Below the pieces are notes generated by a model. The model was given only the letters and a program-made list of their open reading frames with translations. It had not been told where the DNA came from and did no database searches. Of a DNA stretch of 64,000 bases, positions 1 to 10,156 are shown in pieces; positions within the stretch are counted from its first letter, which is position 1, and the number at the start of each line of letters is the position of its first letter. This DNA comes from Molossus alvarezi (taxonomy: Eukaryota; Chordata; Mammalia; Chiroptera; Molossidae), in NCBI GenBank assembly GCA_037176705.1, contig CM073888.1, positions 45,514,810-45,578,809 of the forward strand. The letters run 5' to 3'. Made by a program: the position numbers and the translations under genes.

Positions 1-108
1 CCCGGGGACAAACTACAACCGAGATACATGCCCTTAGCGGGAACCGAACCAGGGTCTCTCTGGACCGCAGGCCGACGCTCTAACCGCTGAACCAAACCGG
101 CCAGGGCT
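1..108 (-). mobile_element. Ves SINE, long type, cut by window edge
   Basis: This is the 5' part of a Ves SINE read on the minus strand. It shows the B-box region (complement of GGTTCGGTTCCCG), the A-box region (complement of GGCTCAGCGGTTAG) and the conserved head GCCCTGGCC at the right end. The 3' half lies outside the window. Ves is a tRNA-derived, pol III-transcribed, L1-mobilised SINE of bats. Confidence 0.93.
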
Positions 109-470
109 GGGTATTTATTTTATACTTCGGGTTATAATCCAGTACTACTGTATTTATTTTGTTGCTCACGTTCCAGCTTTGGCTATTGGGAGCTCTTTCA
201 GCGGCTTCTGTGTCCCCTTCACATAGCCCACCACTGCAGGGGTTTGTTTGTGTGTCCTTGTTTTGAGCTCTTTCTTATTTTCTGGCACTACTTGATGGTC
301 TAGGCTTATCTTGTATATTTTCTGTTCCAGTCTTAGACTTGGCCATTTCTTCACGGGGCCATGGTTCCTTTTATTAGAGAACAGTATTAAAAAACAAGAT
401 CTGGGTGCGAGGTGGGCTCTCAGCTTTGGCTGTTTTTCCTTATAGTTCATTCTTCACAAAATAGGGTGAG
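109..470. other. Unassigned stretch, possibly an old repeat
   Basis: A 94-codon minus-strand frame (166-450) lies here, but it has no recognisable domain. The sequence resembles a recurrent old mammalian interspersed repeat in antisense whose family I cannot name. I see no promoter or splice structure that would make it a gene. Confidence 0.3.
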
Positions 471-579
471 GACACAAATAATTTGAAATAAGATTATAAT
501 TTGTTCTTGAAAACCTCTGATGATTTATCGTTGTATATTTATAAATCACAACTTTTTGCAATGGCTTTTAAAGTTGTGA

Positions 580-1100
580 TCTGGCCTTGTCTACTTCTCT
601 GACTTCAACTCTTACCATTCTGTTTTTCATTCACTTCTTTCTAGATACATTATTGGCCTTGATTCGTCCCTTCTTCTCCTCCCCACCCACCATTCCGTCC
701 CCCTCTTTTCCTTCTCCTTCTTCTTCTTTATACCAAGCTTGGGTTTTTGCCATCACCTTTCCTCTGGAACCTCTACCAAAGATTTCACTCTACACCCACA
801 TTGCATAGGGCTCCTTCCCAGGTCATCCCCTCCTAACTCGTGCACCTGACCACTTTATTTACAAAGCTCTTCCACCCCCATCCCAGGGACTCTGCCCCTT
901 TGCTCTCTAGATTTCATTACAGAAGGCTCTCTCTATAAGCCTCTGTCTGAAATAAGCTAATTTATATAGTTGTGTGCTATCTGACTCTCTTTACCGAAAT
1001 GTGAGCTCTATCTTAGTATCCCAGAGCCTAGAGCAGTACCTGTACACGGTCCGTGCTCTCCACATGTCTAATGGAGGAATGGGAAAAAGGATCCATGACT
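580..1100 (+). mobile_element. L2 LINE, 3' end relic
   Basis: Pyrimidine-rich sequence ends near 1000-1090 with the order typical of the L2 3' UTR: an 'AAATGTGAGCTCTAT' block, then 'CCAGAGCCTAGAGCAGTACCTG', which matches the conserved L2 end resembling 'CCCCAGCGCCTAGAACAGTGCCTGG'. The copy is strongly diverged, as expected for an element inactive since early mammals. Boundaries are approximate. Confidence 0.6.
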
Positions 1101-1140
1101 TTCTCATCCATTTGCCATTGAAAGTTTGCCCTAGGCTGGG

Positions 1141-1143
1141 ATT

Positions 1144-1224
<81 letters not shown>

Positions 1225-1241
1225 TCTCTCTCTCTCTCTCT

Positions 1242-1278
<37 letters not shown>

Positions 1279-1313
1279 CTTTCTTTCTTTTGTTTGTTCT
1301 TTCTTTCTTTTTT

Positions 1314-1389
<76 letters not shown>

Positions 1390-1770
1390 TTGTTCTTTCT
1401 TTCTCCCTTCCCTTCCCTTCCCTTCCCTTCCCTTCCCTTCCCTTCCCTTCCCTTCCCTTCCCTTCCCTTCCCTCTCCTCTCCTCTCCTCTCCTCTCCTCT
1501 CCTCTCCTCTCCTCTCCTCTCCTCTCCTCTCCTCTCCTCTCCTCTCCTCTCCTCTCCTCTCCTCTCCTCTCCTCTCCTCTCCTCTCCTCTCCTCTCCTCT
1601 CCTCTCCTCTCCTCTCCTCTCCTCTCCTCTCCTCTCCTTTCCTTCTTTCCTTTCCTCTTCCTTCCTTCCTTCCTTCCTTCCTTCCTTCCTTCCTTCCTTC
1701 CTTCCTTCCTTCCCTCCCTCCCTCCCTCCCTCCCTCCCTCCCTCCCTCCCTCCCTCCTTCTTTCTTTCTC
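1141..1770. repeat. 630-bp compound polypyrimidine microsatellite
   Basis: Successive blocks are (TTTC)n at 1142-1222, CT-rich 1223-1250, (TTTC)n 1251-1400 with small interruptions, (CCCTT)n about 1405-1470, (TCCTC)n about 1471-1637, (TTCC)n about 1661-1710 and (TCCC)n about 1711-1757. The plus strand is almost pure pyrimidine, so it could form triplex (H-DNA). It sits between the A-tail end of the adjoining Ves SINE and that SINE's left target duplication, so it appears to have grown out of the SINE tail. Long open frames across it are artefacts. Confidence 0.97.
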
Positions 1771-2014
1771 TCCTCACCCGAGGGTATTTTTCTATTTATC
1801 TTTAGATAGAATGGGAGGGAGAAAGAGGGAGAGAAAGGGAGAGAAGGAGAAACATTGACCTGAGAGGGTCACAAGGACTGGTTGCTTCCTGTACGACCCT
1901 GACCAGGGCCGGGGACAAACTGCAACCAAGGTACCTGCCCTTGGCTGGAATTGAACCTGTGACTCATTGGTCTGCGGGCTAACCCTCTAACCGCTGAGCA
2001 AAACTGGCCAAGGT
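1771..2014 (-). mobile_element. Ves SINE, long type
   Basis: Minus-strand Ves. The complement of the terminal hairpin (TCCTCACCCGAGGGTA) is at 1771-1786, followed by a GA-rich middle and the tRNA-like head ending near 2014. Target duplication TAGGCTGGG is at 1132-1140 and 2015-2023, so the microsatellite at 1141-1770 belongs to this insertion. Confidence 0.93.
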
Positions 2015-2121
2015 TAGGCTGGGTATTAATTGCTCCAACTAAAAAATGATAAAATTTTAAATAAAATAATTAATGAATTTAAGATTCCAATGAATTAATT
2101 CCTGTATTCAATTTAATTATT

Positions 2122-2221
2122 ATTATTATTATTTTGGTACGTGCCCCTAGCAGGAACCGAACCTGGTACTCTCTGGTCCGCAGGCCAATGCTCCAACCAC
2201 TGAGCCAAACCAGCCAGGGCT
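2122..2221 (-). mobile_element. Short Ves variant (tRNA head only), copy 1
   Basis: The body runs from the head GCCCTGGCTGG (complement, right end) through the A and B boxes and stops right after CTAGGGGCACGTACC. It then goes straight into an (ATT)n-type tail. A perfect 13-bp target duplication CAATTTAATTATT flanks it at 2109-2121 and 2222-2234, so this is a complete insertion and not an eroded full-length copy. It shares its 3' endpoint and the GGGGC variant with copies near 10207 and 35557. Confidence 0.85.
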
Positions 2222-2234
2222 CAATTTAATTATT

Positions 2235-3493
2235 GAATCATGTAATCCTAAAATTCTCAAGGAAAATTCATTCCTATAACATTTTCCTGTGTTTCGACCA
2301 TTATTTACTTTGTTCCCCAAAATCTGTATGGAATAGCAGGTATTATTATCCTTACTTTGCAAAAAACAAAAACATCTGACTTTATAAGATCGAAATGGCT
2401 TTTTTCAGGTCTTTGTAGAAACAGAGAGTAGACTTAAGACTGGAAATAACATATTTTTCTCCATGGTTTCTTTATCCTTAATTTATGTTTTTCTCTTTCT
2501 AATTTTGTGTTGCTTCTTCTGTTTGCGTACAGTAAAATGAAAGGCTTTGGATAAACGTATTATCTAGATAATCAGGACATCAATTTAACCTTAAAATTAT
2601 TAACTAATGATTTTTAAAATATCACACTGTCTAAATAATATTCTTTCATGCTTTACTTTATAAATGGTATAATTCAATGATTACTGTCATGACTTGTAGC
2701 TGTCATTATTAATATTAGTTATTAAACGGTGTTATAAAACAATGGTGCAATTAGGCCCTACTGAGCTATGTGGGGCTCTGCTTGTCCCTTTAAGAGTTCC
2801 TGCAGCGTTCTCTAGAGTATAGAGGAGGATCCTCTGTATCTTTCACCTCCATTGGCATCTCCAGAGGCTATCGAGGTGTCTAGTCTTTTCCTCTACACTA
2901 GTCAACTCTGTATGTGTCTTATTTGAGTTTCTTTTATTGTCTCTCTAAAATTTTAGATCTGCCAATTCTTGTGTCTGGCACTAACCACAACTTCCGTTGT
3001 TCTATTTCTGATTGCCACCTAGAGTAGAAATGAAAATTTCCAGGGAAAACAGGCAAACAAATATTGTGTGTAAAACTGATGTAGGGCAGTAAATTTTACT
3101 ACCTCCCAAGTTTGCCTCATCCCCAGAGAGTACATGACAGATATGTTCACAACACTAGTTGTGTAAAGGACCAGGAAAAACCATTGGAAACATTCTCCCA
3201 CAGCGACATGAAGAGACAAAGAGCCCATTGATCAGAACCTTATGGTGTGCCTACTGGTGGTCTCTAGTAATTTACAGAAGCAGCTGCCCAATGGTCAAAA
3301 TGTAGGTAAAGCACTTTGGCAGAATATGGTTAAAAATAATGAGGGAGAATAGAGAAATCAAATATATTTAGTACCTAAAATGGGTTAAAGTGTATAAGAG
3401 CTGTAGACATTTTTATTTCCAGCTAATTTCTAGGTTTTTGGCTTTTATTGGAGATTTAAGGTTACTAAATATCTAACTGAAGAAGAAGTTAAG
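2235..3493. other. AT-rich sequence with no recognisable gene
   Basis: I see no repeat, splice structure or domain here beyond short chance frames, the longest 69 codons at 3019-3228 on the minus strand. Confidence 0.5.
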
Positions 3494-4117
3494 TGTAGTA
3501 GTTTGCTAGGGCTGCCGTAACAAAGTACCACAGACTGGGTGGCTTACACAACAGAAATGCATTGTCTCACAGTCCTTGCGGCAGGAGGTCTGAGACGAAG
3601 GTGTCCGAAGAGTTGGCTTATGGATGGCTGTCTCCTCTCTGTGTCTTCACATGGTCTTCCTCTGCGTGTTTGCGCTCTGATTTCCTGTCTCGTAAGGATA
3701 CCAGTCATGTTGGATTAGGGCCCACTCAAATGACTTCATTTTAGCCCTGGCCAGTTTGGCTCAGCGGTTAGAGCGTCGGCCTGCGGTCCAGAGAGACCCG
3801 GGTTCGGTTCCCGCTAAGGGCAAGTACTTTGGTTGCAGTTTGTCCCCGGCCCTGGTTGGTCGTGCGGGTGGCAGCCACTCGATGTGTCCCTTCACGTCGA
3901 TGTTTCTCTCTCTCTCTCCCTTCCTCTCTCTCCCTCCCACTCTATCTGTACAAAAAATGGAAAAATATCCTCGGGTGAGGATAAAAAAAAAAAAATGACT
4001 TCATTTTAATGTCATTACTTCTTGAAAACCCTTTTTTCAAATACAGTCACATTCTAAGGTACTAGGGGTTAGAACCTCAACATACAAATTGGGGAGGACA
4101 CAAGTCAGCTCATAACA
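3494..4117 (-). mobile_element. MLT1-type solo LTR (ERVL-MaLR), split by a Ves
   Basis: Read in antisense, the LTR starts with the complement of the MLT1 end (AGCAAACTACTACA) and finishes with the complement of its start (TGTTATGAGC). Inside are the characteristic MLT1 blocks around GCCACCCAGTCTGTGG and GGGCCCTAATCC. The flanks TTAAG (3489-3493) and TAAAG (4118-4122) look like a decayed 5-bp target duplication. A plus-strand Ves interrupts it at 3744-3992. I see no retroviral genes, so it is a solo LTR. Confidence 0.85.
3744..3992 (+). mobile_element. Ves SINE, long type, inside MLT1
   Basis: A well-preserved Ves with head GCCCTGGCCAGTTTGGCTC, B box GGTTCGGTTCCCG, a CT-rich region, and a perfect hairpin ATCCTC-GGGT-GAGGAT at 3967-3982 followed by the A tail. 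A target duplication containing TGACTTCATTTTA (3728-3743 and 3993-4008) is perfect, which suggests a young insertion. Confidence 0.97.
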
Positions 4118-4584
4118 TAAAGGTATCACGCTATTCTTTTTAACACTGTTTTCTTGGGCATTTTGAGTTTATTTTTGATAGTTCAAGGAACTGTACTTTT
4201 AAAGCTTTATTCTCTCTAGAGATATGATATACAACAGAAACAAGTAAGTTATTTTTAAAGGAAACATATAAAAAAGTGCTATAAATCATACAGGCAAGAA
4301 ATGATAATGTAACTCAAAGAAGGTAGTCATCAGTATGTCCCAGAGAAGAATCGTAGAACCTAGGGGCCAAAAATGGCCTTAAGATGTATCTGTTTTTTCG
4401 GTCTTATCCGTCTGTAGTTTCGAGTTCTACAGAGGCAAATTTTTATTATCTCTCACTTCTTCCTCTGGTCTCTTCGCTCTTCTCCTTTTCTTCGTAATGG
4501 AAATTGCAGCAAAATTTAGATAGCTTACCTCTCCATGGAACAGTTTTTGTGGAGCAACATTAATTTATTTCAAATGCCTTATTA
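4118..4584. other. No recognisable feature
   Basis: Ordinary AT-rich sequence with no repeat or exon-like structure that I can support. Confidence 0.45.
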
Positions 4585-4690
4585 TAACTAATGAGGAAAA
4601 TGGGGCTTACAAGTTTAATGACCTGTCCTGGTTTCTGAGCTAGAACCCAGTCTCCAGATTCTTATTCCAGTATGCCCTAGAGTGAATTGG
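4585..4690 (-). mobile_element. MIR SINE fragment
   Basis: The sequence around 'GAGGAAAATGGGGCTTACAAG' followed by 'TGAGCTAGAACCCAGTCTCC' has the order of the MIR core in antisense. It is an old, diverged fragment. Confidence 0.5.
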
Positions 4691-5074
4691 GCAACTGTTC
4701 TAGTTAGAGAATGTTTTATCGGTGCTTTAATGGCAAATAAGATTTTTTCCCATATTTTATAATCAGGTCATTTAATTACTTTTCATTAGCTTTCCCTCTT
4801 ACCTATTTTCCAATTTCTTCAGTTATTTTTATTGCTGTTCTCTCTTATCTTTCCACATCATTTGACACTCATGTTCGAATTGCACCCCAAGTAAGATGTC
4901 AATCAGGCTTAATACATTCTTTCTTTTTATAATATAGTGTTGTTTTTGTTTGTTTGTTTTGTTTTCTACTTAGCTAAAATATTGCTAGTTGTAATTGTCA
5001 CCACAGGTAAATTTTATTTAGTGTCATTGCTTAGATAAAACCAACCTTTTATTTCAACTTCTAATCTGTGTCAG

Positions 5075-5240
5075 GCCCTGTATAGCAGCATCTCATTTAA
5101 TATACACACAAGAAATTAAAACGTAAATAAATAACTCACATTCTCTATGTAGTGAAACTGAGACTTAGAGTGGTAATTAACCTCTCTAAAGCCACATAGG
5201 GTGGGAAGTGGAAGACCTGTAACTGGACTCTGGTCGGTCT
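5075..5240 (-). mobile_element. MIR SINE fragment
   Basis: 'GTGAAACTGAGACTTAGAG', then 'CCACATAGGGTGGGAAGTGG', then a 'GGACTCTGGTC' end match the antisense MIR layout (gaggaaactgaggc, cacacagctagtaagtgg, agtctgactcc). Confidence 0.6.
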
Positions 5241-5269
5241 GTCTCCATTGGCTGCCTTTTCCCTGACTG

Positions 5270-5530
5270 TTACCTCGGTATTAAATGCTTCCTAGACCGC
5301 TGTGCTGCATAAAGTCCCCGACACATGAGGGGGATCCCAGTGAAAGCACCAGGGCTGGTTAAAAGGAAAACAGAGCAGAGCCCAGTGGCAGCGGAAGGGC
5401 AGGCGTGCCTGCGGGCACAGGGATGTGCGCAGGGATGTGCGCAGGCGTGCTGCGGAGGCGCACACACGGACTGTGGGTGCCCGTGGGCTGAGCCTGCAGG
5501 TTCTCATCAGCGGCTCCTGTGAGGCACCCT
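5270..5530. other. Small GC-rich patch, no gene identified
   Basis: A locally GC- and CpG-rich stretch with a tandem 'GGGATGTGCGCA' repeat at about 5420-5445. Overlapping frames on both strands are short and carry no motif. I cannot say whether it is a decayed CpG island or chance. Confidence 0.4.
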
Positions 5531-5869
5531 CAAGCAGCAGAGGAGGGACTTTGCTGCTCTTTTGCTCATGATGATCTTGATTTCTACATTTCTGATTTTT
5601 TTTATTTTTATTTCTCAGTTTAAAAAAACTTAAGTGTGCGGTGAATGGGCACCTTTTATTTGTATCTTTTCCTCAGTGTTTAGTTGAGGTAGCTAACATG
5701 TTTTTAAATATTCAGACTGAGTTTTCTCTTACTGTGCATTTTTCTCTTTTGTATTTACAACATCATTATCATAAATATATAACCTAGAAACCTTAATTTT
5801 AGACACAATAAGTAGACAGTTCATAACCTAAAGCTGTTATGGTAACAATGTCAGTTAAAATATATGGGG

Positions 5870-6640
5870 TTAAAAGTAACAGAAATTGCCAAGTAGAATT
5901 GGCTTAACACAGCCAGATCTGAGCACCTCAGCAAAGCTCGGGAGGGCTGCTGTGGAGTGAACGGTGTCAGAGTTCTGGTTGGCATTTCTGTGATCTTCTT
6001 GGCCTTCTCCTCATGGTTACACGATTGCTGCAGCAGTTCTAAGTGTCTTGTCCCTACTTATAATAACTTCAAAGGCATGAAACAGGGAGAGGGGAGAAAA
6101 AGGGCCTTATTCCTAAGTCACCCCTGTTCTTTACATGGAGAAATACTTTTCCAAGGAGTGTCCCCAGAAGACTTCCCTGTCCCTCTTACTGCTCAAGCCT
6201 GGCTTACGTGTCACTGGCACAGGAGAAAAGGAGAATGGGATTGCCGCAGTAGGCTTAACCTACTGATGATTCGTCCCTGGGTGGACACGTTGTTGTTGTT
6301 GTTAATCCTCACTCGAGGATACTTTTCCATTGATTTTTAGATAGAGTGGAAGGGAGAGAGGAGAGAGAGAGAGAGAAACATCAATGTGAGAGAACCATAG
6401 CCTCCCACATGACCCAACCAGGGATGGGGATCAAACCTGCAACCCAGGTACATGCCCTTGACCAGAAATCAAACCCACAACCTTTCAGTCCACAGGCTGA
6501 TACTCTAATGGCTGAGCCAAACTGGCCAAGGCAAGGGGTGGTCACAACTTTAGCGCCCTTCAAAAACTGGAATTTTGTTATCAGGGAAAAGGGAGGCTGG
6601 CCGTTAGATGGGCAACAAGTGCTGTCTGCCGCAATCATTG
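5870..6640. mobile_element. Probable old interspersed repeat split by a Ves
   Basis: The left part (from 'AGTAACAGAAATTGCC') and the right part after the Ves ('GGGCAACAAGTGCTGTCTGCC') resemble the two ends of one common old mammalian repeat whose name I cannot recall. The Ves at 6304-6532 would then be a later insertion. The family assignment is open. Confidence 0.3.
6304..6532 (-). mobile_element. Ves SINE, long type
   Basis: The complementary terminal hairpin ATCCTC-ACTC-GAGGAT is perfect at 6305-6320. A GA-rich middle and the tRNA-like head ending GGCCAAGGC follow. The body is more diverged than the youngest copies (for example, B box complement AATCAAACC). Confidence 0.9.
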
Positions 6641-7303
6641 AGTTCTTTTAATATGATCACGCAGCCACACGGACAAATGTAGACTAACGGTTCTGATGAG
6701 TGCGAGGAAGGGAGTGACTGGTGACGCAAAGTGAAATGAAATGGATTTAATCTCTGGCCACTCTTCTTCAAAGAATTGATAATTAAACTAATATGTGGAG
6801 AAAGTTTTAGGAGTTAAATAGGCAAAGGGGTTAAGAGATACTAGAGTGGGGGAGAGGGAGGAGGAGGGGGCTTTCCTTGCAGAGGAAGTATATTATGTTT
6901 ATGTAGTGAAAGGAGGCTCATACATATTCACAGCTATTATCACTAGCTCTGGTCTGGTGAAGGTCTTTGAATTATTTGTAGGGGTAAGAAGAAATACTTA
7001 GACTTATAAGTAGGATCTTGAAATATTGGAATTTCTGAAAAATTTTTGTGCTTTAAGGCGACAACAGGACAGGTTATTTGACCCAGATGGTCCTAGAAAT
7101 TTTTTGGTATGGAGTTGCCATATATAATGTACTGACAAGCAAAAATCATTCTGTCCCTTCTATTCCTTCCCTCTAATAATCTTCTGTAGCTAGAATCTTT
7201 AGTTGACATCAATTAAAAGCAGTAAGAGCAGCACCTGCACTCTCCTATATGTAGTCTGAAAACTTTTGCAACACTGACTTCATTAACCTGTAGTTCATAC
7301 TTA
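6640..7303. other. No recognisable feature
   Basis: No repeat or coding structure that I can support. There is a short G-rich purine run near 6850-6875. Confidence 0.45.
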
Positions 7304-7313
7304 CATGATTCCC

Positions 7314-7518
7314 TCTTTTTAAAAATTGATTTTAGAGAGAGAGGAAAGAGGGAGAGAGACATAGAAACATCGAAGAGAGAGAACATTGATTGGCCGCCCG
7401 TGCATGCCCCCCACTGGAGATTTGGCTCACAACCTGGGCATGTGCCCTGATTGGAAATCGAACTGGTGACCTCTTGGTGCGTGGGTGGACACTCAACCAC
7501 TGACTCACACCAGCCGGG
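7314..7518 (-). mobile_element. Ves SINE, short-bodied type
   Basis: This copy has the second Ves architecture: the complement of 'GCATGCNNGGGCGGCCAATCAATG', GA-rich DNA ending in 'TTTTTAAAAATTGATTTTAG', and a head complement CACACCAGCCGGGC. Target duplication CATGATTCCC is at 7304-7313 and 7519-7528. Confidence 0.93.
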
Positions 7519-7528
7519 CATGATTCCC

Positions 7529-7957
7529 ATTTTTAAAAATTTAATGCCTTTGAATATTAAGCAAAAAACAGTGTTCTCTGAGATTTTGTGGGTTCCTCAT
7601 GAGTCAATACAATTTAAAAAATAAATACAAACTTTTAAAAAATATTATTTTGCATTGGTTTCAACTGGACAGTATGGAAACACTTTTGACTTCAATACAC
7701 AAAACTTTCATGGACACTGGGTTATTCTCTATAAACAGAGAACAGTAGTTTTACAAATTTGTCTGGAACTCGAGCACTCTAACCAGTGACTAAAATTGTC
7801 CTCTTTTGAAAATCTACAACTCTGTTTTCCAAAGAATATGTATAGTAGATATTATAATTATTTAAAAAGTAATAATAATACTTAAATTCTCCTAGCATCT
7901 ATCTTTTATGGTTTTAAAATTCATAAAATCTTTTCAAGTTTAAAATTTGTAAGTTTT
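7529..7957. other. No recognisable feature
   Basis: AT-rich, with no motif, repeat boundary or coding structure that I can support. Confidence 0.45.
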
Positions 7958-7974
7958 AGTTTCAGAGTTTTTTA

Positions 7975-8230
7975 TTTTTTATTTTTTACCCTTACCTGAG
8001 GACATTTTTTCCATTTTTTGTTCAGATAGAGTGGGAGGGAGAGAGAGAGAGGAGAGAGAGAGAGAGAAACATCGACGTGAAAGGGACACATCGAGTGGCC
8101 GCCACCCACACGGCCCAACCAGGGCTGTGGACAAACTGCAACCGAAGTACATGCCCTTAGCGGGAACCGAACCCCGGTCTCTCTGGACCACAGGCCGACG
8201 CTCTAACCGCTGAGCCAAACTGACCAGGGC
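7975..8230 (-). mobile_element. Ves SINE, long type
   Basis: A clear Ves in antisense with a well-kept B box (GGGAACCGAACC) and head. Target duplication AGTTTCAGAGTTTTTTA is at 7958-7974, with a slightly diverged copy at 8231-8247. Confidence 0.95.
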
Positions 8231-8549
8231 AGTTTCAGACTTTTTTAATGTGACGGTATTATTACAACTGTTTTGACAAGACTCCAAAATAATAGTGGAT
8301 TAAACATGGTCACAGTTGGGATTGACGTGGCACTACCAGTGTGTGTATACCTTTGGCCCAAGGGGTGGCCAAAGGCTGTTGCTCTATCAGCATCTCTCTC
8401 ATGATCTATGAGCTCTACCTCCGCTGCTTCGGCTGCTGGACTCACATCTACATTCCAGTCTTGGGTAGAAGAGAGGAAGAAGGGGAGGGGTGCATAACTA
8501 AGGGTACGATTCATATGTGCTACACATCACTTCTGTTTGTATCCTTTTT

Positions 8550-9068
8550 AAAATTATATATTTTTATTTTATTTTTATTTTTTGTTAATCTTCACCCGAG
8601 GATATTATTCCATTGATTTTTAGATAGAGTGGGAGGGAGGGTGGGTGGAAGGCAGGGAAAGAGAGAAAGAGAAACATCAATGTGAGAGAGACATATCGAT
8701 TGGTTGCCTCCCACATGACTCCAACCAGGGCTGGAGAGCAAACCTGCAACCCAGGTATGTTCCCTTGACTGGAATTGAACCTGAGACACTTTGGTCTGTG
8801 GGCCGAAGCTCTAACTCAATGGTTCTCAACCTTCCTAATGCCGTGACCCTTTAATATAGTCCCTCATGTTGTGGTGACCCCCAACCATAAAATTATTTTC
8901 ATTGCTACTTGATAACTGTAATTTTGCTATTGTTATGAATCGCCATCAGAAATATGTGTTTTCCAATGGCGTTAGGCAACCCCTGTGAAAGGGTCTTTCA
9001 ACCCCCAAAGGGGTCGCGACCCACAGGTTGAGAACTGCAGCTCTAACTGCTGACCAAGCCAGCCAGGG
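8550..9068 (-). mobile_element. Ves SINE, long type, interrupted by SPIN
   Basis: The SINE tail and middle occupy 8550-8816 and its tRNA-like head resumes at 9049-9068. The outer target duplication is CTGTTTGTATCCTTTT at 8533-8548, with a diverged copy at 9069-9084. The break is filled by a SPIN transposon and its 8-bp duplication, which gives a clear order of events. Confidence 0.92.
8817..9040 (+). mobile_element. Nonautonomous SPIN-type hAT transposon
   Basis: A 224-bp element with near-inverted ends CAATGGTTCTCAACC and GGTTGAGAACTGCAG and an exact 8-bp duplication CTCTAACT at 8809-8816 and 9041-9048. The interior carries the SPIN signatures CCTAATGCCGTGACCC, GTTGTGGTGACCCCCAACC and AAAGGGGTCGCGACCCACAG. 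SPIN (Space Invader) hAT elements are known from vesper bats and several unrelated tetrapods through horizontal transfer. This is a short nonautonomous form without a transposase. Confidence 0.93.
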
Positions 9069-9085
9069 CTGTTTGCACCCTTTTG

Positions 9086-9715
9086 ACAAGAACTTAGTCA
9101 CATGGATACAACTAGCTACAGGAAAGCTGGGAAAAAGTATCTTACCTAGGCAGCCATATACCCATCTAAAACTCAGAGATTCTATTTCTAAAATTAAAAA
9201 GGGGAGAAATGGAAGTAGGAAGACAGTAACAGTTTGTGCTGTATTTGCCATCTTTCGGCTATTGTCAAAGAAACTGATTGAATAGGTTTAAGTTTAAATG
9301 TAAGTATGTGATCAAGGGCTAAAATGGGTTTCTGTGGAGACAACTGTATTTATGCATCTTATACCCTATATAACCTCATTTTATGCATTTTTAATCTCCC
9401 TACCTCTAACATAATATACTACTGAAAATGAGCACCTAAGAAATGTGTTTGGAATGAATGAACGCTTGCTTGTCTTGTATAATCTGCATCGTGTGAATTC
9501 TTTTTCATACTTGCCATTTGTTTGTTTCTATTTATATTTACTTATTTTCTTAAAGAGGATTTATGACTAGAGATTAGTCCATGATATGTACAGGAGTACC
9601 TTGTGTCCCTGTGTATGTAAATGGGTGTATGTGAAATCTGATAGAAACGTGAATGAACTTATACACATAGAGTCAATTTTCCCTACCTCTCAAACTGATG
9701 GTATTAACTTCAATT
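9086..9715. other. No recognisable feature
   Basis: AT-rich sequence with only short chance frames. Confidence 0.45.
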
Positions 9716-10156
9716 GTTGTTTTTTTTTTTGTTGGTGGTGTTGTTTTTAAACTTATATTTATTGTTGCATATATTACAGATGTACCCCCTTCTTTCCCCC
9801 ATTGACCCCCTTCTCCCCACTCCCGCCCCCCTCCTGCCTTTCCCCACACTGTTGTCTGTGTCCATTGGTTATGCATATATGCATATAAGTTCTTTGGTTT
9901 ATTTCTTCCCAACCCCCACTCCCCTTCCCTTTGAGGTTTGTTAGTCTAACAACCAATTTGTACTTCTTAATCCCTTCACCTTTTTCACCCATTTCCCCAA
10001 CTCCCCTCCCATCTGGCAACCAACAAAATGTTCTCTGTATCTATGAGAATATTTCTGTTCTGCTTGTTCATTTTGTTTGTAAATTTGACTGTCGATAGAT
10101 AGATATTTATTGTCATTTTGGTTGTTTATATTTTTGTAATAGTTTCCTCCAGTCCT

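Noticed and set aside
1141..1770. CRISPR array or satellite array
   Set aside because: The repeats are 4-5 bp with no spacers and are a microsatellite in a vertebrate genome.
974..1858. A 294-codon plus-strand frame and a 249-codon minus-strand frame across the pyrimidine tract
   Set aside because: They read Ser/Leu/Phe/Pro or Lys/Glu/Arg/Gly repeats because stop codons cannot occur in these microsatellite motifs. The frames have no gene structure.
3751..3815. tRNA genes suggested by A-box and B-box pairs
   Set aside because: All such pairs lie at the heads of Ves SINEs, which derive from a tRNA but lack a proper cloverleaf and 3' acceptor end.
3756..3998. Many recurrent 60-130-codon frames containing MAQRLE-, SLSRRCFS- or GTEPGSLW-like text
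   Set aside because: These are translations of Ves SINEs in sense or antisense. They recur at every copy and carry no selectable protein.
5380..5510. CpG-island promoter
   Set aside because: The GC-rich patch is only about 150 bp, part of it is a short tandem repeat, and no exon or start follows on either strand.
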